Assembly: GCF_000720765.1 (NCBI RefSeq)
Contig: NZ_JODC01000011.1
Location: 1-64,000 of the forward strand
DNA from: Streptomyces sp. NRRL S-646
GTDB taxonomy: Bacteria > Actinomycetota > Actinomycetes > Streptomycetales > Streptomycetaceae
Reading direction: 5' to 3'
DNA: 64,000 nucleotides
Shown: one piece after another, positions 1 to 8,800 of the stretch
Numbering within the stretch: position 1 is the stretch's first letter
Layout of the letters: every line of letters starts with the position of its first letter
The notes under the pieces: generated by a model
Told to the model about the DNA's origin: nothing
Databases searched by the model: none
Seen by the model: only the letters and a program-made list of their open reading frames with translations
Translations under genes and position numbers: made by a program

Positions 1-201
1 GGACGGGGGTGCTGCGGGGGGTGGGATCAGTGGGGACGGAGGCGGGGCCGGGACTGCGCCTTCCCGGGGGACGGCCCCCGGACCCCCGGCCGAAAAGCAG
101 GTCAGCCTGAGTGACCGGTGCGGACATCGCGACTGCAATCCTGAGTAACAGGGAGCCTCGCCACTTGCGAGCCTGCGGCGGTCCGCACAGCACGGGACAC
201 G

Positions 202-1149
202 TCATGACACCGGCTCCTTGAGTACGAGGTCCACCGGCACGTCGGCCGTCACCGTGACCGCCGCCGGATCCAGGTCCCGTGGGGTCGGCATCACGCTGCC
301 CGGCAACTGGACGGCCGCCGCGCCGTGTGCGACCGCCGAGGCGAGGGCCTCCGGGCCGCTGCCGCCTGCGATCAGGAAACCTGCCAGGGAGGAATCGCCG
401 GCACCCACATTGCTGCGTACGGCGTCCACTCGCGCGCTGCCGAACCAGACGCCCGAGGCGTCCACGAGCAGCTGCCCGTCGGCGCCCAGGCTCGCGAGGA
501 CGGCACATGCGCCCATCTCGCGCAGTTCCTCGGCCGCCTTCACCGCGTCGCCCACGGTGAACAGGGGGCGCCCGACGGCCTCGGAGAGCTCCTCGGCGTT
601 CGGCTTCACCACGTCGGGCCGCTCGCGCAGCGCCGCCAGCAGGGCGGGCCCGGAGGTGTCCAGGGCGATCCGTGCACCCCCGGCGTGCACCCGGGCGACG
701 ACATCGGCGTACCACGCCGGCGCGAGCCCCCGCGGCAGACTCCCGCAGCAGGCGATCCAGTCCGCGTCGGGCGACTGCCGGTGCACGGTGTTCAGCAGCA
801 GCTCCTGCTCCCGGGCCGACAGCTCAGGACCGGGGGCGTTGATCTTCGTGAGCACCCCGTCCGCCTCCGCGAGCGCGATGTTCGAGCGGGTGGCCCCGGC
901 GACCGGGACCGGCGCGACCTCGATGCCCTGCGCGTCGAGCAGTTCGGCGACGAGCGCGCCCGGCGCACCGCCCAGGGGCAGCACCGCGACCGTGCGCCGC
1001 CCGGCGGCCGCGACCGCACGCGAGACGTTCACACCCTTGCCGCCCGGGTCCATGCGCTCGCCGGTGGCGCGGATGACCTCGCCACGGTCGAGCGAGGGGA
1101 CCTCGTACGTACGGTCCAGGGACGGGTTCGGGGTGACGGTGAGGATCAT
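202..1149 (-). CDS. fruK: 1-phosphofructokinase (PfkB family)
   Basis: Phosphorylates fructose 1-phosphate to fructose 1,6-bisphosphate with ATP in the cytoplasm, the second step of PTS-dependent fructose use. The product is 315 residues, normal for the family. It opens with MILTVTPNPS, has the PfkB glycine motif GGKGVNVS near residue 38, and ends with the anion-hole/catalytic-base signature GAGDS near residue 250. The ATG at 1149 gives the typical FruK start; an in-frame GTG lies two codons upstream. It follows fruR on the same strand with a 46-bp gap, so the two are probably co-transcribed. The fructose PTS permease gene fruA would be expected beyond the left edge. The pathway role is family knowledge plus context. 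Confidence 0.93.
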   Translation of the reverse strand: MILTVTPNPSLDRTYEVPSLDRGEVIRATGERMDPGGKGVNVSRAVAAAGRRTVAVLPLGGAPGALVAELLDAQGIEVAPVPVAGATRSNIALAEADGVLTKINAPGPELSAREQELLLNTVHRQSPDADWIACCGSLPRGLAPAWYADVVARVHAGGARIALDTSGPALLAALRERPDVVKPNAEELSEAVGRPLFTVGDAVKAAEELREMGACAVLASLGADGQLLVDASGVWFGSARVDAVRSNVGAGDSSLAGFLIAGGSGPEALASAVAHGAAAVQLPGSVMPTPRDLDPAAVTVTADVPVDLVLKEPVS

Positions 1150-1195
1150 GCGCACTCGTTTCTACAGACACAACACACAGCACTTCCGTGCCGCT

Positions 1196-1957
1196 CTACA
1201 CACACAGCACTTCAGTGCCGCCGCGCTCGATGGCGGTGGCGTCTTGCGGGCTCAGCCCGCTGTCGGTGATCAGCAGGTCCACGTCGCTCAGGTCGCCGAA
1301 GCGGGCGAAGTGCTCCTGGCCGTGCTTGGACGAGTCGGCGAGCAGCACCACCCGGCGGGCCGCGGCCACCGCCGCGCGCTTGACCGCGGCCTCGGCGAGG
1401 TCGGGGGTGGTCAGCCCATGCTCGGCGGAGAAGCCGTTGGCCGCCACGAACAGCACGTCCGCCCGGATCTCGCTGTAGGCACGCAGCGCCCAGGCGTCCA
1501 CGGCGGCGCGTGTACGGTGCCGTACGCGCCCTCCGACCAGGTGGAGCTGGATGCCGGGGTGGTCCGCGAGGCGGGCCGCGATCGGCAGGCTGTGCGTGAC
1601 GACGGTGAGCGACGCCTCCAGGGGCAGCGCGGCAGCGAGCCTCGCCACCGTCGTACCGGCGTCGAGGATCATCGTGCCCTCGCTCGGCAGCTCCGTGAGG
1701 GCGGCCTTGGCGATGCGGTCCTTCTCGTCGGTCGAGGTGCCCTCGCGCTCGGCGAGGTCCGGCTCGAAGTCGAGCCGCCCGGCCGGTATGGCACCGCCGT
1801 GCACCCGCCGGACGAGCCCCGCGCGGTCGAGGGCCTTCAGGTCCCGGCGGATCGTCTCCGCCGTCACCTGGAACTCCTCGGCCAGCGACAGCACGTCCAC
1901 CCGCCCGCCGTCACGGGCAAGCCGGAGAATCTCCTGCTGCCGCTCCGGTGCGTACAT
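1196..1957 (-). CDS. fruR: DeoR-family transcriptional regulator of fructose genes
   Basis: Sugar-phosphate-responsive repressor, probably of the fru operon. The 253-residue product starts MYAPERQQEIL, the usual DeoR/GlpR opening. It has an N-terminal winged HTH (about residues 6-57, with the ETIRRDLKAL recognition region) and a C-terminal DeoR sensor domain containing MILDAGTTV and VVLLADSSK. The ATG at 1957 is chosen because a GGAGG lies about 9 bases upstream; an alternative ATG at 1978 lacks a clear ribosome site. It is immediately upstream of fruK on the same strand. An inverted repeat just upstream may be its autoregulatory operator. The effector (probably fructose 1-phosphate) is inferred from family and neighbour. 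Confidence 0.88.
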   Translation of the reverse strand: MYAPERQQEILRLARDGGRVDVLSLAEEFQVTAETIRRDLKALDRAGLVRRVHGGAIPAGRLDFEPDLAEREGTSTDEKDRIAKAALTELPSEGTMILDAGTTVARLAAALPLEASLTVVTHSLPIAARLADHPGIQLHLVGGRVRHRTRAAVDAWALRAYSEIRADVLFVAANGFSAEHGLTTPDLAEAAVKRAAVAAARRVVLLADSSKHGQEHFARFGDLSDVDLLITDSGLSPQDATAIERGGTEVLCV

Positions 1958-1978
1958 GTCCGTTCGCCTCCGACTCAT

Positions 1979-2042
1979 GCCCGAACTTGTGGTTTCACCC
2001 GGAGGCTACGCCCGGATTTCTGGAAAGTAAACAGGTTCGGGC
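1979..2042. promoter_or_regulatory. candidate FruR operator (12-bp inverted repeat)
   Basis: GCCCGAACTTGT at 1979-1990 is repeated in inverted orientation as ACAGGTTCGGGC at 2031-2042, with one mismatch between arms and 40 bp between them. The pair sits directly upstream of fruR, where a DeoR-family repressor could loop or bind cooperatively. The function is inferred from position only. Confidence 0.4.
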
Positions 2043-2103
2043 GCAACCCAGACACAAACGGGCATCGATACGGGACAGACCAGCAGCATCACCCTGGTCT
2101 TCG

Positions 2104-2234
2104 ACCGAAGAAGCCGACACCTTCCACCATCGACACCCCAGAACGCCTCAGCCGCAAACTCGGCAGCAGCCACCACGCGAGCCGCCGACCGGGAATGCCG
2201 CGCCGACTGCGCCATCGACCCCATGCCGTTATGA
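2104..2234 (+). pseudogene. relic: C-terminus of an FxsT-like TPR gene
   Basis: Translation of this stretch in shifting frames reproduces the C-terminus of the large TPR protein that ends at 9698. EEADTFH, ERLSRKLGSSH and AAD-ECRADCAIDPMPL followed by a stop match EEAATLH, ERLSRKLGSSH and AADWEHRADCDIDPMPL. Two frame changes are needed, one extra base before the ERLSRKL block and a net loss of 8 bases after it, so it cannot be expressed as one protein. The match is diverged, not identical, so this is an old decayed paralogue rather than a recent copy. It lies just upstream of the EAD-TIR gene and marks an earlier version or duplication of the same locus. Confidence 0.75.
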
Positions 2235-2312
2235 GCCGACTGCGGAAGCCCTGACGGGCTGTCACCCCGTCCGTATCCTGGACTCCGGGACGCAACTTCT
2301 TCGGGGGGTGTT

Positions 2313-3158
2313 GTGGACACGGACGACCCCAACGCGCTTGGCCGGGCGGACGGCGGTCGCAACTGGCCCATCAATGTGGTCCAGGCGCTGCTCGCCTCGC
2401 CCAAGCTCGCGGACGATCTGACCCGGGCACTGTTGTTCGAGCTGGTGGGGGCAGAGCTGGAGCAGCCGCTGGAGGCGGCGGACCAGCCGAGCCTGATGCG
2501 CGAGTTCCTGGAGCTGGTGCGGTACTGCGAGGAGCAGCAGGGTGGTCTGATGGCGTTGGCGCACGCGGTGGAGCAGATCGAAGGTACGAGCTGGACCTCC
2601 CATGTGGTGGGCGAGCTGGTGCGGCAGCGGCTGGCCCGGCCGCCGTCGGCCGGGGTCAACGGGGCTGCCGTGCCGGCGCACCGGCGGATCGACGACCGCC
2701 GGGACTTCTTCGTCTCGTACACCGCCACGGACCGCCGGTGGGCCGTGTGGATCTCGTGGCAGCTGGAGAAGGCGGGTTACAGCGTCCTGGTGCAGGAATG
2801 GGACTTCGTCCCGGGCACCAACTGGCTGTTCGGCATGGACGGGGGCGTGACACAGTGCGAACGCACCATCGCGGTCCTCTCCCCGGCATATCTGGACTCC
2901 GTCTACGGCCGGCTGGAGTGGCAGGCGGTCCAGGGCGGCGACCCGGCCGGTCTGCTGCGCAATCTCGTGCCGGTGATGGTGGACCGGTGTGCTCCGCCGG
3001 GCCTGCTGCGCTCGGTCGTGTACATCGATCTGTCGCCGCCGGAGCTGGGCGACGAGGCCGCCCGGGAGCTCCTGCTGGCGGGCGTCGGCGGTGCGCGCAC
3101 CGGCCGCTCCAAACCGGCCGTCGCGCCGCCCTTCCCCCGCTCGGAGGGGCCGCGTTGA
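2313..3158 (+). CDS. EAD-TIR domain protein of a vWA-MoxR-VMAP-type conflict locus
   Basis: A 281-residue protein with two parts. Residues about 17-105 form an alpha-helical effector-associated domain (EAD2-like; FLELVRYCEEQQGGLMALAH). Residues about 129-245 form a TIR domain: strand A FFVSYTATD at 132-140, and a putative catalytic glutamate E202 in YGRLEWQAV. TIR domains of this kind either hydrolyse NAD or act as signalling scaffolds; the Glu suggests an enzyme. It starts with GTG after a GGGGGG ribosome site. It is the first gene of a four-gene forward operon and its stop overlaps the TTG start of the next gene (TTGA). A similar TIR-like protein (FxsC) accompanies FxSxx-COOH RiPP loci. Its role as effector is inferred from domain content. 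Confidence 0.82.
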   Translation: MDTDDPNALGRADGGRNWPINVVQALLASPKLADDLTRALLFELVGAELEQPLEAADQPSLMREFLELVRYCEEQQGGLMALAHAVEQIEGTSWTSHVVGELVRQRLARPPSAGVNGAAVPAHRRIDDRRDFFVSYTATDRRWAVWISWQLEKAGYSVLVQEWDFVPGTNWLFGMDGGVTQCERTIAVLSPAYLDSVYGRLEWQAVQGGDPAGLLRNLVPVMVDRCAPPGLLRSVVYIDLSPPELGDEAARELLLAGVGGARTGRSKPAVAPPFPRSEGPR

Positions 3159-4702
3159 CGGAGCCGGGCGGCGAGGACCGCAACGCCTCCCGGATACGCC
3201 GCCGGATCGGCGCACAGACGGCGCGGACGCTGCTCGGGATGCGTGCCCTGGGTACGTTCGAGGGGCGCGCCGAGCTGGCCGCCGCGGTGGGCCGGGAGAC
3301 CGGGCGTCCGCTCGCGACGCGGGACGAGGACACCGTCGCGCAGCAGTTCCTGAACGTGTTCCGGCACTGCTCTCTGGCCCCGGACGGGCTGTCGGTGCTG
3401 GCGGGCGTGCTGCACGGCATGGATCCGTACTGTTCGCAGGTGTTCGCCGTGCAGCGGCTCGCCGACGAGTGGACCGCGGTGGGCTCGCTGGAGGGGCTGG
3501 CGGTCCTCGGGTCCTGGAGGTATCTCGCCGAGGCGCTGCACCCGCTGCAGCCGTTGCCGTACCCGTACAAGATGCGGTCCGCACTGGTCTGGCTCGCCAC
3601 CGGAAAGCGGCTGACCGAACCGCCGCCGCACGCCGAGAACCCGTGGCACGACTTCCTCTATCTCGCCGGGCAGAACACGGCCCCCGGTGAGCTGCCCCCG
3701 TGGATGCTCCACCTGGACGTCTGCGCCCCGTACATGAGCCGGGAGCTCAGCGAGGAGATCATCGCCCGCAACCGGCACTGGTCGCTGGGCCTGGGGCTGT
3801 CCGAGCTGCTGGACGAGGAGCGGAACAGGGCCCGGGGGTCGTCGGTGTCCGGGGTGGCCCGGCAGCTGAGGCGGTATCTGGCGATCCGTATCGAGACGGA
3901 CCCGCTGAACAACACCCAGTACAACGTGTTCCCGTCGCACATGTCGGACGGGCCGGGCCGCGGCTGGGTGCAGGGGCAGCCGCGGCACCAGGTGCCGGTG
4001 GAGCAACTGGAGGACGTGGTCGGCTCGATCGTCCGGCAGACCGAGCGGCACCGGCGGGCGGGGCCGGCCGGTGCGGCCGAACCGGCCCCGCTCTTCCTGG
4101 AGTTCGTGCTGCCGTTCGAGCTGCTGAACCTGCCCGTGGAGTGGTGGCCGCACGACTGGGACTGGGCCTCGCAGGTGACGTCGGCGAGCGAGTTCTCGGT
4201 GGTCATCCGCAGCCTGGACCGCTTGCAGACCCGGGAGTGGCACGAGTTCTGGAACGCCCGCTGGCAGCAGCTCGGCGCGGACGAACCGCCGTCGCGCTCG
4301 GTCTGCTACGCGGCCGACACCCGGGTCCGGTCCGGTGCGGCGCAGACCCTGGAGCAGCGCCTCGACGAGGACGAGCACCTGGTCGCCCTGGTGCTGAGCG
4401 AACCGCCGCTGACCGGCACCGGGCACGGCGGCCAGGAGTTGCAGACCGCCTTGCGCATGGGGCTGCCGGTGGTGATCTGGAACCGGGCCGACCGGGCCAC
4501 GACGGGGCTGCGGGAGGTCCTGGACGATCTGCTCGGCGGTGGCCTGAAGCGGTTCCCGGCCAGAGTCGACGCGTATCGCCGCGAGGCCGCCGGCCAGAAC
4601 GGCGACGCCGCCTCCGCGGGTCACACCGGCCACATTGGCCGCCATCTGACGGTCCTGTGGGACGACGCCGAACGCAACCCGATGGATCCGGACCCGGCCT
4701 GA
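3155..4702 (+). CDS. VMAP-like protein with EAD and VMAP-C domains
   Basis: A 515-residue protein starting at TTG 3155, which overlaps the previous stop and is preceded by GGAGGGG at 3143-3149. The N-terminal part (about residues 25-130) contains an EAD2-like helical segment (FRHCSLAPDGLSVLAGVLHG), the same domain type as the upstream TIR protein. Such matching EADs are thought to pair effector and sensor. The C-terminal half (about 305-500) has the layout of the vWA-MoxR-associated protein C-domain, with LFLEFVLPFELLNLPVEWW followed by the VVIRSLDRL block. In published comparative work VMAP proteins link MoxR ATPases to effectors. No catalytic residues are evident. Its neighbours (TIR, MoxR, vWA-like) support the assignment. 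Confidence 0.75.
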   Translation: MTEPGGEDRNASRIRRRIGAQTARTLLGMRALGTFEGRAELAAAVGRETGRPLATRDEDTVAQQFLNVFRHCSLAPDGLSVLAGVLHGMDPYCSQVFAVQRLADEWTAVGSLEGLAVLGSWRYLAEALHPLQPLPYPYKMRSALVWLATGKRLTEPPPHAENPWHDFLYLAGQNTAPGELPPWMLHLDVCAPYMSRELSEEIIARNRHWSLGLGLSELLDEERNRARGSSVSGVARQLRRYLAIRIETDPLNNTQYNVFPSHMSDGPGRGWVQGQPRHQVPVEQLEDVVGSIVRQTERHRRAGPAGAAEPAPLFLEFVLPFELLNLPVEWWPHDWDWASQVTSASEFSVVIRSLDRLQTREWHEFWNARWQQLGADEPPSRSVCYAADTRVRSGAAQTLEQRLDEDEHLVALVLSEPPLTGTGHGGQELQTALRMGLPVVIWNRADRATTGLREVLDDLLGGGLKRFPARVDAYRREAAGQNGDAASAGHTGHIGRHLTVLWDDAERNPMDPDPA

Positions 4703-4786
4703 CGGCTCTTCGGGGGGTCTGGGGCACGTGCACAGCCGTACGACCGGACCGCGCAGTGCGGCCGGCAACCGGAGAGGACACCGCTG

Positions 4787-5707
4787 ATGTCGCCGACCGC
4801 CGAGCCCTGGGGCGTCTACCGAGGAACGGGCCTGCCCGGCTCCGCGGCCGCCGGCCCCTGGCCGGAGCCGCCACCCTGGCGCCGGTTCCACAACGGCCCC
4901 TGCCTGCCCCCGCCACCCGCCGACCCGTATGCGGCCGCCGTGCTCGGCGACGGAACGAAGCCGCTGCCGGCCGCCCCCGGCGAGGTCGAGCGGGTCAACG
5001 CGGCACTGGCACTGTGCCGTCCACTGCTGGTGACCGGCGAGCCCGGCACCGGCAGGTCGGCACTCGCGTACCGGATCAGCCGCGAACTGGACCTCGGCCG
5101 GGTGCTGCGCTGGCGCATCACCAGCATGTCCACACTCCAGGAGGGGCTCTACGACGGGGCCGGCCGGCTCGGACCGCTGGGCACCGCCTTTCTGCCGTAC
5201 CGCAGACCGCGGGTACTGCTCCTCGACCGGCTGGACCGGGCGGAGATCGCGCTGCCGGAGGACCTGTGCACGGTGCTGGACGCGGGCGGCTTCACGGTGC
5301 CCGGGGCTCCCGCGCACGTGGCGACCGACGACGACTCGGAGGCCGCGGTGCCGCTGCGCGGCGGCGCCGTGCAGTGTCACGCCTTCCCCCTCGTGGTGAT
5401 CACCACCGGCGGCGACCGCGACGTGTCGCCTGCGCTGGCCGAGCGGTGCGTGCCGTTGACGCTGGCGCGGCCGAACCGGGCGGCCCTGGAGGCCGTCGCG
5501 GCCGCGCGCTTCCCGGACGGCGTGGCGGAGGACATCCTGACCGCCTTCCTCGACCGGGCCGAGGCGGCCCAGGGGCCGGTGGTGGGGCGGCTGCTCGATG
5601 CGCTGCATCTGGCGGGGCAGGGTGCGGTGGCCGCTCTCGCCGAGGGGCGCAGCTGGCAGGAGGCACTGGACACGGTGTGGGCGTGGACGGGGGAAGAGCA
5701 GCTGTGA
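4787..5707 (+). CDS. MoxR-like AAA protein with degraded Walker motifs
   Basis: A 306-residue protein with the MoxR AAA layout: P-loop region GEPGTGRS at residues 84-91 and Walker B region VLLLDRLDRAEIALPEDL around 143-160. Both key residues are altered. The P-loop lysine is Arg90, and the catalytic acid after the Walker B aspartate (Asp147) is Arg148. Active MoxR proteins have GKT/S and DE. It may bind nucleotide poorly or act as a structural partner. The ATG start has GGAGAGG 11 bases upstream. It follows the VMAP gene by 84 bp and precedes the vWA-like/NB-ARC gene. MoxR-vWA pairs normally act as chaperone-like remodelling machines; here the pair may be a regulated switch. Confidence 0.8.
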   Translation: MSPTAEPWGVYRGTGLPGSAAAGPWPEPPPWRRFHNGPCLPPPPADPYAAAVLGDGTKPLPAAPGEVERVNAALALCRPLLVTGEPGTGRSALAYRISRELDLGRVLRWRITSMSTLQEGLYDGAGRLGPLGTAFLPYRRPRVLLLDRLDRAEIALPEDLCTVLDAGGFTVPGAPAHVATDDDSEAAVPLRGGAVQCHAFPLVVITTGGDRDVSPALAERCVPLTLARPNRAALEAVAAARFPDGVAEDILTAFLDRAEAAQGPVVGRLLDALHLAGQGAVAALAEGRSWQEALDTVWAWTGEEQL

Positions 5708-5759
5708 TGAACACTCCACGGGGAGTGCCACGGTCGGCCGTCGATCGTCTTGAGGCTCG

Positions 5760-5824
5760 TCGTGGCTGGTCGCGCCCCGCGGCGGAGCCGCAACTCGATA
5801 CAGCCCCGCGCCCCTTTGGGGCGC
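5760..5824. repeat. GC-rich intergenic repeat, copy 1
   Basis: A stretch reading GTGGCTGGTCGCGCCCC, GCGGCGGAGCCGC, CGATACAGCCCCGCGCCCC and then GGGGCGC. It occurs again in inverted orientation at 14559-14622. It contains short internal palindromes and fills the gap between the MoxR-like and vWA-like genes. The copies look like a dispersed intergenic repeat of the genome; the role is unknown. Confidence 0.7.
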
Positions 5825-5849
5825 TACCGGCAACGGAGGCCGCCACACC

Positions 5850-8800
5850 ATGACCCCGCCTCCCACCTGGCCCCCGCTGCCCCCCGAGCTACCCGACGCG
5901 CTCCTCCGCACGGGCGCAGCTCTACGCCGACCCGCCGGCCACCCCCCAGGAACCCGCTGGGACATCGCCGTGGTCGCCGACTCCGGGCCCACCATGGGGA
6001 TCTGGGAGCCGACGGTACGGGCGTTCACCCGTGCACTGCACCGCACCGGGTGCTTCGGCCGGATCACCGCGCACCGGTTCCCGTACGGGCGTGGAAGGGC
6101 TCCGGCGACACTGCCGCAGCACGGCGCGGCGGGGCGGCTGACTCTGCTGCTCACCGACGGTGCCGGGCCGCACTGGCGTGACCACGGCGTGGAGCCCTTG
6201 CTGCGGCGCTGGGCGCAGGCCGGGCCGGTCTGTCTGATCCATCTCCTGCCGCATCCGGTGTGGCCGGTGACGGGTCTGCGCGGCTGGCAGGTGCAGCTGC
6301 GCGCCCCCGCGCCGGGAGCACCCAACAACCGGCTGCGCTGGCGGGCCCGCGGGCTGGTCCCCGACCCGTACGATCTGCCGCCGGCGCCGGGGCGGCCCGA
6401 CGTGCCGGTCCCCGTGCTGGAGCTGTCCGCCCGCTGGCTGGACGCCTGGGCCTGCCTGCTGGGCGGTGCGCCCCCGCGCTGGTTGCCGCTCACCGTGACC
6501 TTCCCCCGCGCGCACGTACCCGCCCCTCCCGAACCGGACCCGCTGCAGCAGGACGCCCCGGCGCAGGTGGCCCGTCTGCGGTCGGCGGCACCCCAGCAGG
6601 TGTTCACGCTGGCCACCATGCTCGCCGCGATCCCCCTCACCGACCCGCTGGTCCGGCAGGTGCAGGACGCGCTGCTGCCGGGCAGCTCGCTCACGGACTT
6701 CGCGCTGCTGCTCGCACAGGGGATCGTCCGCCCGGCCGACCGCGCGTTCCCCGCCTACGAGTTCGCGCCCGGTGTGCGCGAGGAGCTGCTGGCCGCCGGA
6801 CGCCGTACCGACCTGGTCCGGGTTGTCGAACTGGTGGGGGATCGCCGGGGACCCGGCGGGGAACACTTGTGGCGACTGCCCCGGTTGCTGCGCGGCGAGT
6901 CCGTGTCCCGAGTCCCTCCGGTGGACGCGGAGTCCGGTCCGTGGCTGCTGGCGGAAAGCGCCGTGCTCCACGCCCTGTCCGGGCCGTTCCTGAAACCGGC
7001 CGGAGAGGTGGACAAGGCGGTCGCGGACCTCCGGGAGGAGCCTGCGCACCGGCACACGTCCCGCACCAGCACCACCGCACCGTTCACACTCAGCGACCCC
7101 GTCGCCCGCACCCCGGGCGACGCCGACCACCCGACGCATCAGGGGAACAGGAGGCCGGCGATGCCAGAGCAGGCCCCGGCGAACACGGCGGGTACCGAAC
7201 GCACCAGGAACACCCCCACGGTCTGGGGGAACATTCCGCCGCGCAACCCGAACTTCACCGGCCGCAAGGAGCTCCTGGAGGCCCTCCACCAGCGGCTGCT
7301 GCAGGAGAAGACGACAGCTGTCCTGCCCCACGCCCTGCACGGCATGGGAGGCGTCGGCAAGAGTCTGCTGGCGGTGGAGTACCTGTATCGCCGGATGTCC
7401 GAGTACGACGTGGTGTGGTGGATCTCCGCCGAGCGCACCGCGCAGATCTCCCTGTCCCTGGTGGAGCTCGCCCCGCGCCTGGGCATCAGCGCCGGCAGCG
7501 ACGCCTCCTCGACGGTCGCGGCCGTCCTGGAGGCGCTGCGCATCGGACGGCCGTACGCCAACTGGCTGTTGGTGTTCGACAACGCCGAAAGCCCGGAGGC
7601 GGTACGGGCGTTCTTCCCGGCCGGCGGCCCCGGCAACATCCTCATCACCTCCCGAAACCCCCAATGGGCGTCCATCGCCCGCCCGTTGGAGGTCGACGTC
7701 TTCCTCCGCGAAGAGAGCAAGCAGCTGCTGCGGCTGCGCGGCCCGGAGATCAGCGACGAGGACGCCGACCGGCTGGCCCAGGCGCTGGGCGACCTGCCGC
7801 TGGCCATCGAGCAGGCGGCCGCCTGGCATGCGGAGACCGGCATGCTGGTCGACGAATACCTGCGCCTGCTGACCGAGAAACGCGTGGACCTGCTGCGCGG
7901 CACGGCACCGCTGGACAACCAGCACCCGGTCATCGCGGCCTGGAACATCTCCCTGGACCAGCTGGAGACCAAGAACCCGGCCGCCTACCAGCTCCTCCAG
8001 GTCTGCTCCTTCTACGCCCCCGAGCCCATCGCCCGCTCCCTCTTCGCCCGTATGCCACGCGGCTCGATCGCACCGGAACTGGACCTGGCGCTGGAGGACC
8101 CGATCCGGCTCGGCCAGGTCATACGGGAGATAGGCCGCTACTCCCTGGCCCGCTTCAACCACCGCAACAACTCCCTGCAGATGCACCGCCTGGTCCAGGC
8201 CGCCCTGCTGTACCGGATGACGGAGGAGGACCGTTCGACGATGCGTCGGGGGGCGCATCTGCTGCTGGCGGCGAGTGATCCCAACGACCCGGACAACGTG
8301 CTGCGCTGGGACCGGTACGGCGCGCTCTATCCGCATGTCCTCGTCTCCGACGCGGCCCAGTCCGACGAGGGCTGGGTGCGCAACCTCGTCGTCAACGAGG
8401 TCATCTACCTCCTGCGGTTCGGCGACTACCAGCCCTGCCTGGAACTGGCCCGCACCGCGCACGAGACCTGGTCCGTAAAACTCGGCCAGGACCACCCCCA
8501 GACCCTCCAGGTGGCCCGCTGGCTGGGCTTCCTGCTCTTCAGCCTGGGCCGCTACCGGGAGGCCGCCGAGCTCAACTCGGCCACCCTGGAGGCCTACCGG
8601 CGCACCGTCGGCCCCGACGCCCAGGACACCGCCGACGCCCTCGGCAACGTCGCCATCGACCATCGCGTGAGCGGCGCCTTCAGCGAGGCCCTCAGCCTCT
8701 CGCAATCCGTCCACCAGCAGTACCTGCGACTGCTGGGTCCCGACGACCCCGAAACCCTGCGTGCCGCCCACAACCTCGGCGTCAGCCTCCGCCTCGTCGG

